Shown in pieces: positions 15,751 to 24,442 of a DNA stretch of 45,658 nucleotides (the stretch's first letter is position 1; every line of letters starts with the position of its first letter). The notes beneath the pieces are model-generated. The model made no database searches. It saw only the letters and a program-made list of their open reading frames with translations, and was not told the DNA's origin. Source of the stretch: an uncultured Collinsella sp. (lineage in GTDB: Bacteria; Actinomycetota; Coriobacteriia; Coriobacteriales; Coriobacteriaceae). A program made the position numbers and the translations under genes. Where the stretch lies: positions 1 to 45,658 of the forward strand of contig CALJCO010000084.1 of assembly GCA_938023905.1 (NCBI GenBank), in the 5' to 3' direction.

Positions 15751-16980
15751 CTACACGCGCGTCGCATCCTTGGGGCTCATGGTCATGCTCTGGAAGCGGT
15801 TTTCCATGTACTCGTTATCGAAGTGCTCTCCGTAGAACTGTGCGACGGGAATGTCCGGCTCCGTGCCGTTAACGCGCTGGTACCAGTAGTCGAGCGACTG
15901 CAGCGTCATGACGCCGTCGACCAGCATGATAACGGTAAAGATGACGGTGGCCGAGTAGCGGCTCTTCCAGGGGATCTTGTTGATAAGCTTAAGCAGCCTC
16001 GGCAGCAGCAGCTTGATCCAGATGAGGCCGCCCAGGCCCCACAGGCAGGCGAAGCCCGTGCAGGTGCGTCCGCCCGTGAGGACCACGAGCGGATCGGGCA
16101 AACCGAACAGCGTTATGTGCGAGTAGCTCCACGAGACCACGCCAAACGCGGTCTGCATAAACCAGCCCACGAACACCTCAAAGCTGGCGCCGAGCAGGGC
16201 GCTCACCAGGAAAATGATGATGGGGTTCTTTTTGTAGAAGCGGTTAAGCACCATGGTCATGAGCACGGCGCCAAATCCGTAGATGGGGCTGAAGGGGCCA
16301 AACAGCATGCCGGCGCGGTTCTGATAGACGCCCGGGTCGTCGACCGTCATGTGCCAGATGTCCTCGGCGATCAGGCCGAGCACGCAGCAGACAAAGAATA
16401 CCCAGAACAGGTTGAAGTAGTTGAGCTTGATGTAGCCTTCGCCGGTTTCATCGCGCCCGAGCATGCCCTCGGCGGCGGCGTCGCGGTCGAGCATCTCCTG
16501 CAGGCGGCGCTGCAGTTCGCGCTCCTGACGAAGCGTGGGGTCGACGGTTGCCGAAAGTGCAACGAGGATGCCGAGCTGGATCGCGGGACGCAGCAGGAAG
16601 GGCCCGATGCCCTGGAGCATCACGTCGACCAAAAGCTCGACGACGGTGAATGCAATAAGGATGTAGGACAGGCGGGCGGCGTTGCGGCGCTGGTTCTTGA
16701 TAAGGTCCAGGCCAAAGATGATTAGGATGACGGCACTTGCCGCAGAGAGCATGATGCCGGCGACGATAAGGCCGACTGCGACGAGCGTGTTGTCGCCGAG
16801 CTTTTCGGTGGCGTTGCCGTTAACAAGTGCCGTGATGACCTGCCACATAAAGGCAGCGACCGACGGGAGCGTGCCCACGCCGGAAAGGATGCACAGGACA
16901 GCGTACACCTTAATGATGAGGGGGATCTTCTTGACCTCCGTGGCGCTGGGGACGCTGGGGTCGAGTTCGTTTCGATCCAT
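15751..16980 (-). CDS. Membrane protein with C-terminal CmpB domain (putative ABC transporter permease)
   Basis: The 409-residue protein has four or more membrane spans in its N-terminal half (about residues 20-165). A charged cytoplasmic loop follows (RQERELQRRLQEMLDRDAAAEG), and then a C-terminal domain (about 205-360) with NRAGMLFGPFSPIYGFGAVLMT and FEVFVGWFMQTAFGVVSWSYS. These match the family called putative ABC-transporter type IV (ABC_trans_CmpB). The biochemical role of this family is not established. AGAAAGG stands 6 bases before the ATG. The gene is alone and divergent from purF. Confidence 0.8.
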   Translation of the reverse strand: MDRNELDPSVPSATEVKKIPLIIKVYAVLCILSGVGTLPSVAAFMWQVITALVNGNATEKLGDNTLVAVGLIVAGIMLSAASAVILIIFGLDLIKNQRRNAARLSYILIAFTVVELLVDVMLQGIGPFLLRPAIQLGILVALSATVDPTLRQERELQRRLQEMLDRDAAAEGMLGRDETGEGYIKLNYFNLFWVFFVCCVLGLIAEDIWHMTVDDPGVYQNRAGMLFGPFSPIYGFGAVLMTMVLNRFYKKNPIIIFLVSALLGASFEVFVGWFMQTAFGVVSWSYSHITLFGLPDPLVVLTGGRTCTGFACLWGLGGLIWIKLLLPRLLKLINKIPWKSRYSATVIFTVIMLVDGVMTLQSLDYWYQRVNGTEPDIPVAQFYGEHFDNEYMENRFQSMTMSPKDATRV

Positions 16981-17228
16981 ACAGAACCTTTCTCGCTTTG
17001 TTGTAGGTTATAAGGATACGCCGCCGACCTGCCAAAAGACAGGACGAACGTCCCAATTGCAACAATGTAAGCCCTAACGGCGGGCGAGACGCGCCGCAAC
17101 GGAAGCGTGCGGGATCGTCGGTCCCGAGGCGATTGCCCAATAAAATGTTTGGCTGCAAAACGGATTATAAGCTCGGTGGGCTTTTAAAAAGCGCTGTTCA
17201 TGCGCGGGAGTGCTTGTCTTGCCGTGCG

Positions 17229-17234
17229 TATAAT
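17229..17234 (+). promoter_or_regulatory. Candidate -10 box for purF
   Basis: A perfect TATAAT lies 41 bp before the purF start, preceded by TGCG. No good -35 hexamer stands at 16-18 bp, so activator help or a weak promoter is possible. Confidence 0.45.
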
Positions 17235-17275
17235 AGGGCAGGTAACGCCAAATAACGAGGCTCTGAGGGGATGCC

Positions 17276-18946
17276 ATGTCTCAAGAAACCATCCGCGCGG
17301 CCGAGCGCGCCGCGGGACAGGTGAAGACCATGTCGACGTATGATCCGGACTCCGACCAGCTGCATGAGGAATGCGGCATTTTTGGTGTGTGGGCGCCCGA
17401 TCGCGACGTGGCTCGACTGACGTACTTTGGTCTGCGCGCGCTACAGCATCGCGGCCAGGAATCGGCGGGAATCGCCGTGGGCGACGGCGGCACGGTTATG
17501 GTTCGCAAAGACCTGGGACTGCTCGATCGCGTGTTCTCCAACGCCGACCTGTCGACGCTCTCCGGCCAGCTGGCCGTGGGCCACGTGCGCTATGGCACCG
17601 CCGGCGCCAAGAGCTGGGAAGCCTCGCAGCCGCATCTTTCCACCATCAACAGCGTCATTATCGCGCTTGCTCACAACGGCACTCTGGTCAACACCGACGA
17701 GCTGCGCCGCCAGCTGATCGAGCTGGGCGTGCCGTTCCTCTCCAATTCGGATTCCGAGGTCGCGACCAAGCTTATCGGCTACTTTACTCAGCGTACAGGC
17801 CATCTGCGCGAGGGCATTCGCAAGACCATGGAGCTCGTGCGCGGCGGCTACGCCATGACGCTCATCAACGAGCAGGCGCTCTACGCTTTCCGCGATCCGC
17901 ACGGCATTCGCCCGCTCGTGCTGGGCAAGCTGGTGGACGAGGGCCTGGACCAGGCCGATGCCGCATCCGTTTCGCAGCTGCCGTCGCAGGACGGCGCCGC
18001 GACGGTCGACTCCGCCATCCATGTCACGCGCGCCGGCGGTTGGGTCGTTGCTTCCGAGACCTGCGCACTCGACATCGTGGGTGCCGAGTACGTCCGTGAC
18101 GTCCGTCCCGGCGAGATCTTGCGCATCAGCGCCGAGGGTCTGGTATCCGAGCAGGGCGTGCCTGCAGCCGAAGAGCCCGCCAACTGCATCTTTGAGCAGG
18201 TCTACTTTGCCCGCCCCGACTCCATCATGAACGGCAAGAGCGTCTATGCCTGCCGTTACGACATGGGTCGTCAGCTGGCACATGAGGAGCCCGTCGAGGC
18301 CGACCTGGTCATCGGCGTGCCCGACTCCGGCCTGCCGCCCGCGGAGGGGTATTCGCACGAGAGCGGTATTCCCTTTGGCGAGGGCCTCATCAAGAACCGC
18401 TACGTGGGCCGTACGTTCATCGAGCCTACGCAGGAGCTGCGCGCCATGGGCGTGCGCATGAAACTCAACCCGCTGCGCGACAACATCGAGGGCAAGCGCC
18501 TAGTCGTCATCGACGACTCCATCGTGCGCGGCACCACCATGGTGCAGCTCGTCAAGATGCTGCGCAACGCCGGCGCCAAGGAGATTCATATTCGCATCAA
18601 CTCGCCCGAGGTCATCTGGCCGTGCTTCTATGGTATCGATACCGACGTGCAGTCGCAGCTTATCAGCGCCAACAAGACGGTCGACGAGATTTGCGAGTAT
18701 ATCGGCGCCGATTCGCTGGCCTTCCTTTCGGTCGAGGGCCTGCTTAAGGTCATGCCCAAGGGCGGCTACTGCGATGCGTGCTTTACTGGACGCTACCCCG
18801 TGGCGATTCCCGAGAGCTTTGGCCGCGACAAGTTCATGGAGGGCTTTAAGCCCCGCAACCTGGACAAGCCGCTTCACTTTGACGACGACGCCGTGGTCGA
18901 GAAATACGACGACCGCAGTTGGGAAGAGGAACACGGCGAGGCCTAA
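17276..18946 (+). CDS. purF: Amidophosphoribosyltransferase
   Basis: The 556-residue enzyme makes phosphoribosylamine from PRPP and glutamine, the first step of purine synthesis. The N-terminal nucleophile is Cys33 in HEECGIFGVW, so a propeptide of 32 residues would have to be removed; most PurF propeptides are shorter, and Met19 is an alternative start (14-residue propeptide), but GAGGGG before 17276 favours the longer form. LQHRGQESAGI, the PRPP motif VVIDDSIVRGTT and the cysteine block YCDACFTG are present. The TAA stop overlaps the end of a dispersed palindromic repeat (18945-18984). purM follows after 157 bp. Confidence 0.96.
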   Translation: MSQETIRAAERAAGQVKTMSTYDPDSDQLHEECGIFGVWAPDRDVARLTYFGLRALQHRGQESAGIAVGDGGTVMVRKDLGLLDRVFSNADLSTLSGQLAVGHVRYGTAGAKSWEASQPHLSTINSVIIALAHNGTLVNTDELRRQLIELGVPFLSNSDSEVATKLIGYFTQRTGHLREGIRKTMELVRGGYAMTLINEQALYAFRDPHGIRPLVLGKLVDEGLDQADAASVSQLPSQDGAATVDSAIHVTRAGGWVVASETCALDIVGAEYVRDVRPGEILRISAEGLVSEQGVPAAEEPANCIFEQVYFARPDSIMNGKSVYACRYDMGRQLAHEEPVEADLVIGVPDSGLPPAEGYSHESGIPFGEGLIKNRYVGRTFIEPTQELRAMGVRMKLNPLRDNIEGKRLVVIDDSIVRGTTMVQLVKMLRNAGAKEIHIRINSPEVIWPCFYGIDTDVQSQLISANKTVDEICEYIGADSLAFLSVEGLLKVMPKGGYCDACFTGRYPVAIPESFGRDKFMEGFKPRNLDKPLHFDDDAVVEKYDDRSWEEEHGEA

Positions 18947-18984
18947 AACCTGCCATATAGGGACAGGTTTATTTTGGTAGGTTT
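18945..18984 (+). repeat. Dispersed palindromic element, core GGGACAGGTTTATTTT (copy 1)
   Basis: Arms AAAACCTGCC and GGTAGGTTTT (one G-T pair) enclose TAGGGACAGGTTTATTTT. Its left end overlaps the purF stop codon (TAAAACC). Related copies lie at 30301-30339 and 30466-30504, and copies with other arms at 21504-21645 and 23506-23582. Confidence 0.8.
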
Positions 18985-19103
18985 TACCTGCTGTTTTGTT
19001 GATATGACGGCGCGTGCTGTTATGGCGCGCGCCGAAATGAACGCAACTATGAGTACCGTTTGGCGCCTGCGCGGCGCCACGGTAGTGGGAGAGGAAGGCT
19101 CAG

Positions 19104-20207
19104 ATGAGCGACAGCAAGCATGTGACGTATGAGGATGCCGGCGTCGATACCGCCGAGGGCGGCCGCGCCGTCGACGCTATTAAGCAGATGGTTAAGGACA
19201 CCAACCGCCCCGAGGTCATCGGCGGTATCGGTGGCTTTGGTGGCCTGTTCTCGGCCGCCGCGCTTAATGATATGGAAGACCCGATTCTGATCAGCGGTAC
19301 CGACGGCGTCGGCACCAAGCTCGTGCTCGCCCAGATCATGGACCGTCACGAGACGGTGGGCCAGGACCTGGTCGCCATGTGCGTCAATGACATTTTGGCT
19401 TCGGGCGCCGAGCCGCTGTTCTTCCTGGATTACGTTGCCATCGGTCACATCGAGGCCGAGCATATGGCAAAGATCATCAAGGGCGTGGCCGACGGCTGCA
19501 AGCTCGCGGGCTGCGCGCTCGTGGGCGGCGAGATGGCCGAGCACCCGGGCGTCATGGCTCCGGCCGACTACGACCTCGCTGGCTTTACCGTGGGCGTCGT
19601 CGACCGTCCCAAGATGCTCGACCCCGCGAACGTTCGCCCCGGCGATGTGATCCTGGGCCTGCCCTCTACCGGTGTGCACTCCAACGGCTACTCGCTCGTG
19701 CGCAAGGTCATCGGCGTCGACGGCATCAAACCGGGCACGCCCGAGGCCGCCGCTAAGGCCGAGGAGCTGAGCCGCCCGCTCGAGGAGCTCGGCGGTGCTT
19801 CGCTGGCCGATGCTCTGCTGGCCCCCACGCGCATTTACGTCAAGCCGATTCTGGAGCTGCTGCGCGGTGGCGCTAACGTGCACGCCATCGCCCACATCAC
19901 CGGCGGCGGCATCACCGAGAACCTCAACCGCGCGCTTGCCGACGACGTCGACGCTGTGGTCACCCGCAACGGCGCCGAGATGGGCTGGGATGTTCCGCCC
20001 GTCATCACCTACGTGTCGCGTCAGGCCGAGCTCGCGCCCAACGAGGCATGCAAGACCTTCAACATGGGCGTCGGCCTGTGCCTGATCGTCGCCCCCGAGG
20101 ACGAGGCTGCCGTGACCGAGGCTCTGGTCGCGCTGGGCGAGAAGCCGTTCCGCGTGGGCGAGTGCGTCGAGGGTTCCGGTAAGGTCGTGTACTCCGATGA
20201 GCGCTAA
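19104..20207 (+). CDS. purM: Phosphoribosylformylglycinamidine cyclo-ligase
   Basis: The 367-residue AIR synthetase closes the imidazole ring, using ATP. The N-terminus has VTYEDAGVDTAEGGRAV and the glycine-rich IGGIGGFGGLF. The nucleotide region has ISGTDGVGTKLVLAQ, MCVNDILASGAEPLFFLDY and GGEMAEHPGVM, and later HITGGGITENL. The length is slightly above the usual 345. GAGGAAGG precedes the ATG. Its last 11 bases overlap purN in another frame, so purM and purN are coupled. Confidence 0.96.
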   Translation: MSDSKHVTYEDAGVDTAEGGRAVDAIKQMVKDTNRPEVIGGIGGFGGLFSAAALNDMEDPILISGTDGVGTKLVLAQIMDRHETVGQDLVAMCVNDILASGAEPLFFLDYVAIGHIEAEHMAKIIKGVADGCKLAGCALVGGEMAEHPGVMAPADYDLAGFTVGVVDRPKMLDPANVRPGDVILGLPSTGVHSNGYSLVRKVIGVDGIKPGTPEAAAKAEELSRPLEELGGASLADALLAPTRIYVKPILELLRGGANVHAIAHITGGGITENLNRALADDVDAVVTRNGAEMGWDVPPVITYVSRQAELAPNEACKTFNMGVGLCLIVAPEDEAAVTEALVALGEKPFRVGECVEGSGKVVYSDER

Positions 20208-20898
20208 CGAGCAGATGGCTGCTGCCGAGGGCCTGGGCTTTGTGCCCTACACCCGCCCGACCGGCACCGATACGGCTGAGCCGCTTAAGATTGGCGTGCT
20301 TATCAGCGGTTCGGGTACCAACCTGCAGGCACTGATCGATCTGATCGCCGCCGGCAAGCTCAACGCTTCGATTGAGCTTGTGGTGTCGAGCCGTCCTTCG
20401 GCCAAGGGTTTGCAGCGCGCCGAGCGCGCGGGCATCCAGACGCTTACGCTGTCCAAGGATGTCTACGCCGATCCTATTGCCGCCGACGAGATCATCGCGC
20501 ACGAGCTTCTCGAGCGCGGCTGCGAGTATGTGGTCATGGCCGGCTATATGCGCATGGTGCACACGCCGCTGCTGGCGGCGTTCCCCAATCGCGTGGTCAA
20601 CCTGCATCCGGCGCTGCTGCCGAGCTTTACCGGTGCCCATGCGATTGACGATGCGTTTGCGCGTGGCGTCAAGGTGACCGGCGTGACCGTGCATTTTGCC
20701 AACGAGGTCTACGACAACGGTCCCATCATCGCCCAGCGTGCGCTGGCTGTTGAGGAGGGCTGGGATGTCGACACGCTCGAGGAGCACATCCACGCGATTG
20801 AGCATGTGCTGTATCCCGAGGTCGTGCAAATGCTCGCTGACGGTCGCGTCCACGTGCTGGAGAGCGGCAAGGTCGCAATTGACGCGCCTCGCGGCTAG
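20197..20898 (+). CDS. purN: Phosphoribosylglycinamide formyltransferase
   Basis: The 233-residue PurN transfers a formyl group from 10-formyl-THF to GAR. The core begins at residue 31 with KIGVLISGSGTNLQALID, and YMRMVHTPLL, NLHPALLPSFTGAHAIDDA (catalytic Asn/His) and GVTVHFANEVYDNGPIIAQ follow. The first 30 residues (MSANEQMAAAEGLGF and on) are an extension not usual in the family; the start is supported by the overlap with purM, since no later start has a better ribosome site. It ends the purF-purM-purN cluster. Confidence 0.95.
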   Translation: MSANEQMAAAEGLGFVPYTRPTGTDTAEPLKIGVLISGSGTNLQALIDLIAAGKLNASIELVVSSRPSAKGLQRAERAGIQTLTLSKDVYADPIAADEIIAHELLERGCEYVVMAGYMRMVHTPLLAAFPNRVVNLHPALLPSFTGAHAIDDAFARGVKVTGVTVHFANEVYDNGPIIAQRALAVEEGWDVDTLEEHIHAIEHVLYPEVVQMLADGRVHVLESGKVAIDAPRG

Positions 20899-20930
20899 TG
20901 GCGCACAGTACAATTTAGCCGAGTAGTCAG

Positions 20931-20973
20931 GGTGGTCATTGGCGCCAAGGCGCGCGTGGCCACCTTTTGTTTT
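20931..20973 (+). terminator. Terminator of the pur cluster
   Basis: GGTGGTCA and TGGCCACC close an imperfect stem with an inner GGCGCC palindrome, followed by TTTTGTTTT. Confidence 0.75.
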
Positions 20974-21023
20974 GGGTAGTCACCTGCGACGTTCTTGAAT
21001 GACTAGGTGAGAGAGGTGAGCGC

Positions 21024-21488
21024 ATGGCGGATAACGAAGCGCTGTTTACGCCTGAGTTGGTGTTTTTTGATTGGGAGTGTGCGACGCCGGATGAGGTGTT
21101 CGCACGGCTTGAGGGCGAGCTTGCTCCGCGCGGCTACATTGCCGACGGTTGGCTCGACGCCGTTCGCACGCGCGAGGATGCCTATCCCACGGGTCTTGCC
21201 ATGCCGGCGGCAAACATTGCCATTCCGCATACCGATTCGGGGTTTGTGGCCAAGCCCTATATCGCGGTGGTGAAGCCCGCCGCGCCCGTGACATTTAACG
21301 CTATGGCTGGCATGGGCGCTCCGGTGCCGGCGCAGATCGTCATCAATCTGGGCATTGCCGAGCCGGGCGGCCAGGTCGAGGCCCTGCAGGCGCTCATGAA
21401 CATCTTTATGGATGCCGACGCTGCGGCCGACGTGCTCGGCCAGACCACGTCCCAGGGCATGGTCGACGCTATCCGCCGTCACTTCTAA
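21024..21488 (+). CDS. Orphan PTS EIIA of the fructose/galactitol type
   Basis: The 154-residue protein is a PTS_EIIA_2 domain (mannitol/fructose/galactitol class). The phosphorylated histidine is His69 in ANIAIPHTDS. GYIADGWLDAVRTREDAYPTGLA before it and ALMNIFMDADAAADVL after it fit the fold. GGTGAG precedes the ATG weakly. No IIB or IIC gene is near, and the mannose-type IIA at 1167 is of an unrelated fold. It may serve a permease elsewhere or act as a regulator; galactitol-type EIIA alone is my best class guess. Confidence 0.85.
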   Translation: MADNEALFTPELVFFDWECATPDEVFARLEGELAPRGYIADGWLDAVRTREDAYPTGLAMPAANIAIPHTDSGFVAKPYIAVVKPAAPVTFNAMAGMGAPVPAQIVINLGIAEPGGQVEALQALMNIFMDADAAADVLGQTTSQGMVDAIRRHF

Positions 21489-21503
21489 GGTGGGGCTAAA
21501 CCG

Positions 21504-21645
21504 GCACCTAGGGACGTTCCTTATGTGCTGGCACTTGGGGACTGTCCCTAACTGTCGGCAGAAAAGGAACGTCCCTAACTGCCGGCTGCCAGAGTTGTCC
21601 CCTTTGCACCAAAATGGTGCAGATTAACCTGTCCCCAATGCACCA
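21504..21645. repeat. Cluster of palindromic elements with GGGAC cores
   Basis: The gap between the EIIA and foldase genes holds several small palindromes. GCAC...GTGC encloses TAGGGACGTTCCTT at 21509-21522. CGGCAG (21556-21561) and CTGCCG (21579-21584) enclose its inverse AAGGAACGTCCCTA at 21564-21577. TGGTGCA (21615-21621) and TGCACCA (21639-21645) enclose AACCTGTCCCCAA. GCACCA-AAA-TGGTGC at 21606-21620 overlaps the last. The arms differ while each pair stays complementary. Confidence 0.7.
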
Positions 21646-21712
21646 AGCGTGCCGCGGGGGCTGCGTTGTGACACAATGGCGTTTGTTCGATTCGTTATGC
21701 GAAAGGCCAACT

Positions 21713-22933
21713 ATGGCAAATAAGAAAAAGAACCCCGCACCCGAGCCGACGCCCGAGCAGCAGGCTCGCGCCGCCTCCAGCTCTCGCAAGAAGCAGCGCA
21801 AGACCCGCGTGTCCAAGACCGTCAAGATCGTCCTGGTGGTTATTGGCGTGCTGGCAATGCTGCTTTCTGTCTCGGCCATGGCGTGCTCCGGCCTTATGTC
21901 GCAGGCCGAGGACACCTCGGGCTACAAGCTGACCGGCGGTGTTGCTGCCACTATCAACGGCACCAACCTCACCGAGGACACCGTGACCAAGCAGATCATG
22001 AGCATGCGCACGTCCTACGGCTACACCAAGGACAAGGACTGGGCGCAGTATCTGGTCGACAACGACCTCACGCCCAAGAAGTACCGCAAGCAACTCATCG
22101 ACTCCTACACGCAGCAGATTCTGCTTCAACAGGCACAGAAGGAGAACGGCGTGACGGTGTCGGACGAGGAGGTTGAGAAGGCTTGGAAGGACGCGTGCAA
22201 GAGCGCGGGCGGTGCCAAGGCCTTTAAGAAGACCCTTAAGACCTACGGCTATACCGAGGATACCTACAAGGACTCGCTCAAGGAGAGCCTGGCGCAGCAA
22301 AAGCTTAAGGATGCCGTCGCGCCCACGAGCAAGCCCAAGGACAGCGAGATCGTCGATTACATCAACGAAAACCTGTCCAGCTACAACGACGCCCGCCGCT
22401 CGTCGAACATCCTGATCAAGGTTGATTCCGACGCTTTCGACGAGGACAAGGCTGCCGCCAAGGCCAAGGCGCAGGAGTGCCTGGACAAGATCAACTCCGG
22501 TGAGCTGAGCTTTGAGGACGCCGTTGAGCAGTACTCCGAGGACACCGGTTCCAAGGAGAAGAAGGGCGATGTGGGCTGGGATAAGCTCACCACCTTTGTC
22601 GACAGCTACCAGACGGCGCTCGAGGGGCTCAACAAGGGCGACGTGAGCGAAGTCATCGAGTCGACCTATGGCTACCACATCATCAAATGCACTGACTACT
22701 TCCATGTCGATAATCAGGTTGATGACATCAACCAGGTGCCCAAGGCCATCAAAAAGTACGTCTCCAACGTGGTGAAGACGCAAGCGGCCAGCACCGCGTA
22801 CAGCGAGTGGCTGGAGCAGTACAAGAAGGATGCCGACATCACCGTCAACCCCATGCCCAAAGACGTGCCATACAACGTCAGTCTGAAGGGCGTCACCAAG
22901 AGTTCGACCGACGATTCGTCGACGACTGAGTAA
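21713..22933 (+). CDS. Parvulin-type peptidyl-prolyl isomerase, membrane-anchored foldase (PrsA/SurA-like)
   Basis: The 406-residue protein has a Lys/Arg-rich cytoplasmic start (residues 1-38) and one hydrophobic segment (about 39-62, IVLVVIGVLAMLLSVSAMAC). A SurA-N-like chaperone region follows (about 75-215), then a rotamase (PPIC) domain about 220-330 (RRSSNILIKV, FEDAVEQYSED, KKGDVGWDKL, STYGYHIIKC). The C-terminus is helical and Ser/Thr-rich. MAC-S is only a poor lipobox, so a simple membrane anchor is more likely. The ATG at 21713 follows GAAAGG; the longer ORF start lies inside the repeat cluster and was rejected. It should help secreted proteins fold. Confidence 0.9.
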   Translation: MANKKKNPAPEPTPEQQARAASSSRKKQRKTRVSKTVKIVLVVIGVLAMLLSVSAMACSGLMSQAEDTSGYKLTGGVAATINGTNLTEDTVTKQIMSMRTSYGYTKDKDWAQYLVDNDLTPKKYRKQLIDSYTQQILLQQAQKENGVTVSDEEVEKAWKDACKSAGGAKAFKKTLKTYGYTEDTYKDSLKESLAQQKLKDAVAPTSKPKDSEIVDYINENLSSYNDARRSSNILIKVDSDAFDEDKAAAKAKAQECLDKINSGELSFEDAVEQYSEDTGSKEKKGDVGWDKLTTFVDSYQTALEGLNKGDVSEVIESTYGYHIIKCTDYFHVDNQVDDINQVPKAIKKYVSNVVKTQAASTAYSEWLEQYKKDADITVNPMPKDVPYNVSLKGVTKSSTDDSSTTE

Positions 22934-22987
22934 TCATGGGGCGGTGCTCGCGCGAGTGCCGCCCACGCTATTAGAGAGGATTTGCAG

Positions 22988-23431
22988 ATGACCAACGAAG
23001 AGCTGCAGAAGGAAATGATCGCGGCCATGAAGGCCAAGGACAAGGTTCGTCTGTCCATCATTCGCCAGGTTAAGGCCGAGGTGAAGAATATCGAGGTCAA
23101 TGAGCGCCGCGATGTGACCGAGGAAGACGTCAACAGCATGATCAAGCGCCTGATCAAGCAGACGAGCGAGACGCTGGAGATGTCCATCAAGGCCGGCACC
23201 GATCAAGAGCGTACCGACAACCTGACCGAGCAGGTCAAGATTCTGGAGAGCCTTCTGCCCGCGCAGGTTTCGGGCGAGGAGCTCGAGGCTCTGATCGAGC
23301 AGGTCATCGCCGAGCTGGGCGCCACGTCCAAGAAGCAGATGGGCCAGGTCATGGGCGCTCTGGGTAAGGCCACTGGCGGCAACTTCGATAAGCCGGCAGC
23401 AGCAAAGATCGTTGGAGCCAAACTCGCGTAG
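22988..23431 (+). CDS. GatB/YqeY domain protein
   Basis: The 147-residue helical protein matches the YqeY family, which resembles the tRNA-binding tail domain of GatB. The N-terminal block KEMIAAMKAKDKVRLSIIR, the middle MIKRLIKQTSETLEMSIKAG and the end KKQMGQVMGALGKATGGNFDK (K/D motif before a final helix) are typical. A direct role in amidation is not established for stand-alone members. The ATG at 22988 is 7 bases after AGAGAGGA; the TTG at 22982 is too close. It lies 54 bp after the foldase gene. Confidence 0.92.
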   Translation: MTNEELQKEMIAAMKAKDKVRLSIIRQVKAEVKNIEVNERRDVTEEDVNSMIKRLIKQTSETLEMSIKAGTDQERTDNLTEQVKILESLLPAQVSGEELEALIEQVIAELGATSKKQMGQVMGALGKATGGNFDKPAAAKIVGAKLA

Positions 23432-23459
23432 GGGCCGATCGACACATAGCTGATAGTGA

Positions 23460-23492
23460 GGGGCGCTGACCACGAGGTCGCGCCCCTTTTTT
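23460..23492 (+). terminator. Rho-independent terminator after yqeY
   Basis: GGGGCGC-T-GACC pairs with GGTC-GCGCCCC around ACGA (one bulged T), followed by TTTTTT. Confidence 0.9.
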
Positions 23493-23505
23493 GATGGCAG
23501 CTGAA

Positions 23506-23582
23506 GGGCACTCATTGGGGACAGACTTAAATGAGTGCCCACTTCCCGGGTACTCATTTAAGTCTGTCCCCAATGAGTGCCC
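23506..23582. repeat. Head-to-head pair of GGGGACAG elements (31-bp perfect inverted repeat)
   Basis: Arms 23506-23536 and 23552-23582 are exact reverse complements over 31 bp with a 15-nt spacer. Each arm region is itself a hairpin: GGGCACTCATT and AATGAGTGCCC enclose GGGGACAGACTTA. A further partial copy (AGTGCCCAATGAGTG) follows at 23584-23598. It lies between the yqeY terminator and the ABC transporter operon. Confidence 0.85.
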
Positions 23583-23702
23583 GAGTGCCCAATGAGTGGG
23601 TGGAAGATTGCGGGTTCTTTACGGGAATGTAGTGTGGGCTGCGGAAACGTGGTTCTTTCCGTACAATAGTTCAACTCGTGTAAACGCAGGGAAGGGACAT
23701 TC

Positions 23703-24434
23703 ATGGCAGACATGATCGAGATCAAGCATCTCAACAAGTACTTTGGCGACCTGCATGTGCTCAAAGATATCAACCTCACCGTCAAGCGCGGCGAGAAGCT
23801 CGTAATGATCGGGCCTTCCGGCTCGGGTAAGTCGACGCTCATCCGTTGCGTCGATTATCTGGAGGAGCCCACGTCGGGCGAGGTCATCATCGACGGTACG
23901 CCGCTTACCAAAAAGAACCACCTGGAGATGGCTCGCAAGTATAGTTCCATGGTGTTTCAGCAGTTCAACCTGTATCCCAACATGACGGTGCTCGGCAACC
24001 TGACGCTCGCGCCCATCAAGCTGCAGAAGAAGAGCAAGGAGGAGGCGACCGAGATCGCCATCGCCGCGCTCAAGCGCGTCGGCATGGCGCATAAGGCCGG
24101 CGAGTATCCGCAGAACCTCTCGGGTGGTCAGCAGCAGCGCATCGCCATCGCCCGCGCCCTGTGCACCAAGCAGCCCATCATCCTGTTTGACGAGCCGACC
24201 TCGGCGCTCGACCCCGAGATGGTCCAGGAAGTCCTGGACGTTATGATTGAGCTCGCGCAGGAGGACATCACCATGATCTGCGTGACGCACGAGATGGGCT
24301 TTGCGCGCCAGGTGGCCGACCGCGTCATCTTTATGGAGGACGGCCGCATCCTGGAGGAGGGTACGCCCGAGCACTTCTTCGATAACCCCGAGAACCCGCG
24401 CTGCCGCGAGTTCCTGTCCAAGATTCTGCACTAG
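23703..24434 (+). CDS. Amino-acid ABC transporter ATP-binding protein
   Basis: The 243-residue ATPase belongs to the GlnQ/HisP class of polar amino-acid importers. Walker A GPSGSGKST is at residues 38-46, the Q-loop is in MVFQQFNLYPNMTV, the signature LSGGQQQRIAIARAL about 138-152, Walker B IILFDEPTSALDPEM and the switch histidine in CVTHEMGFA. The length is normal. AAGGGA precedes the ATG. It begins a four-gene operon with a binding protein (9 bp downstream) and two permeases. Confidence 0.95.
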   Translation: MADMIEIKHLNKYFGDLHVLKDINLTVKRGEKLVMIGPSGSGKSTLIRCVDYLEEPTSGEVIIDGTPLTKKNHLEMARKYSSMVFQQFNLYPNMTVLGNLTLAPIKLQKKSKEEATEIAIAALKRVGMAHKAGEYPQNLSGGQQQRIAIARALCTKQPIILFDEPTSALDPEMVQEVLDVMIELAQEDITMICVTHEMGFARQVADRVIFMEDGRILEEGTPEHFFDNPENPRCREFLSKILH

Positions 24435-24442
24435 GCGCGGTG

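Noticed and set aside
21614..21712. Longer start of the foldase gene
   Set aside because: The extension runs through the palindrome cluster; ATG 21713 has GAAAGG and begins the usual basic cytoplasmic tail.
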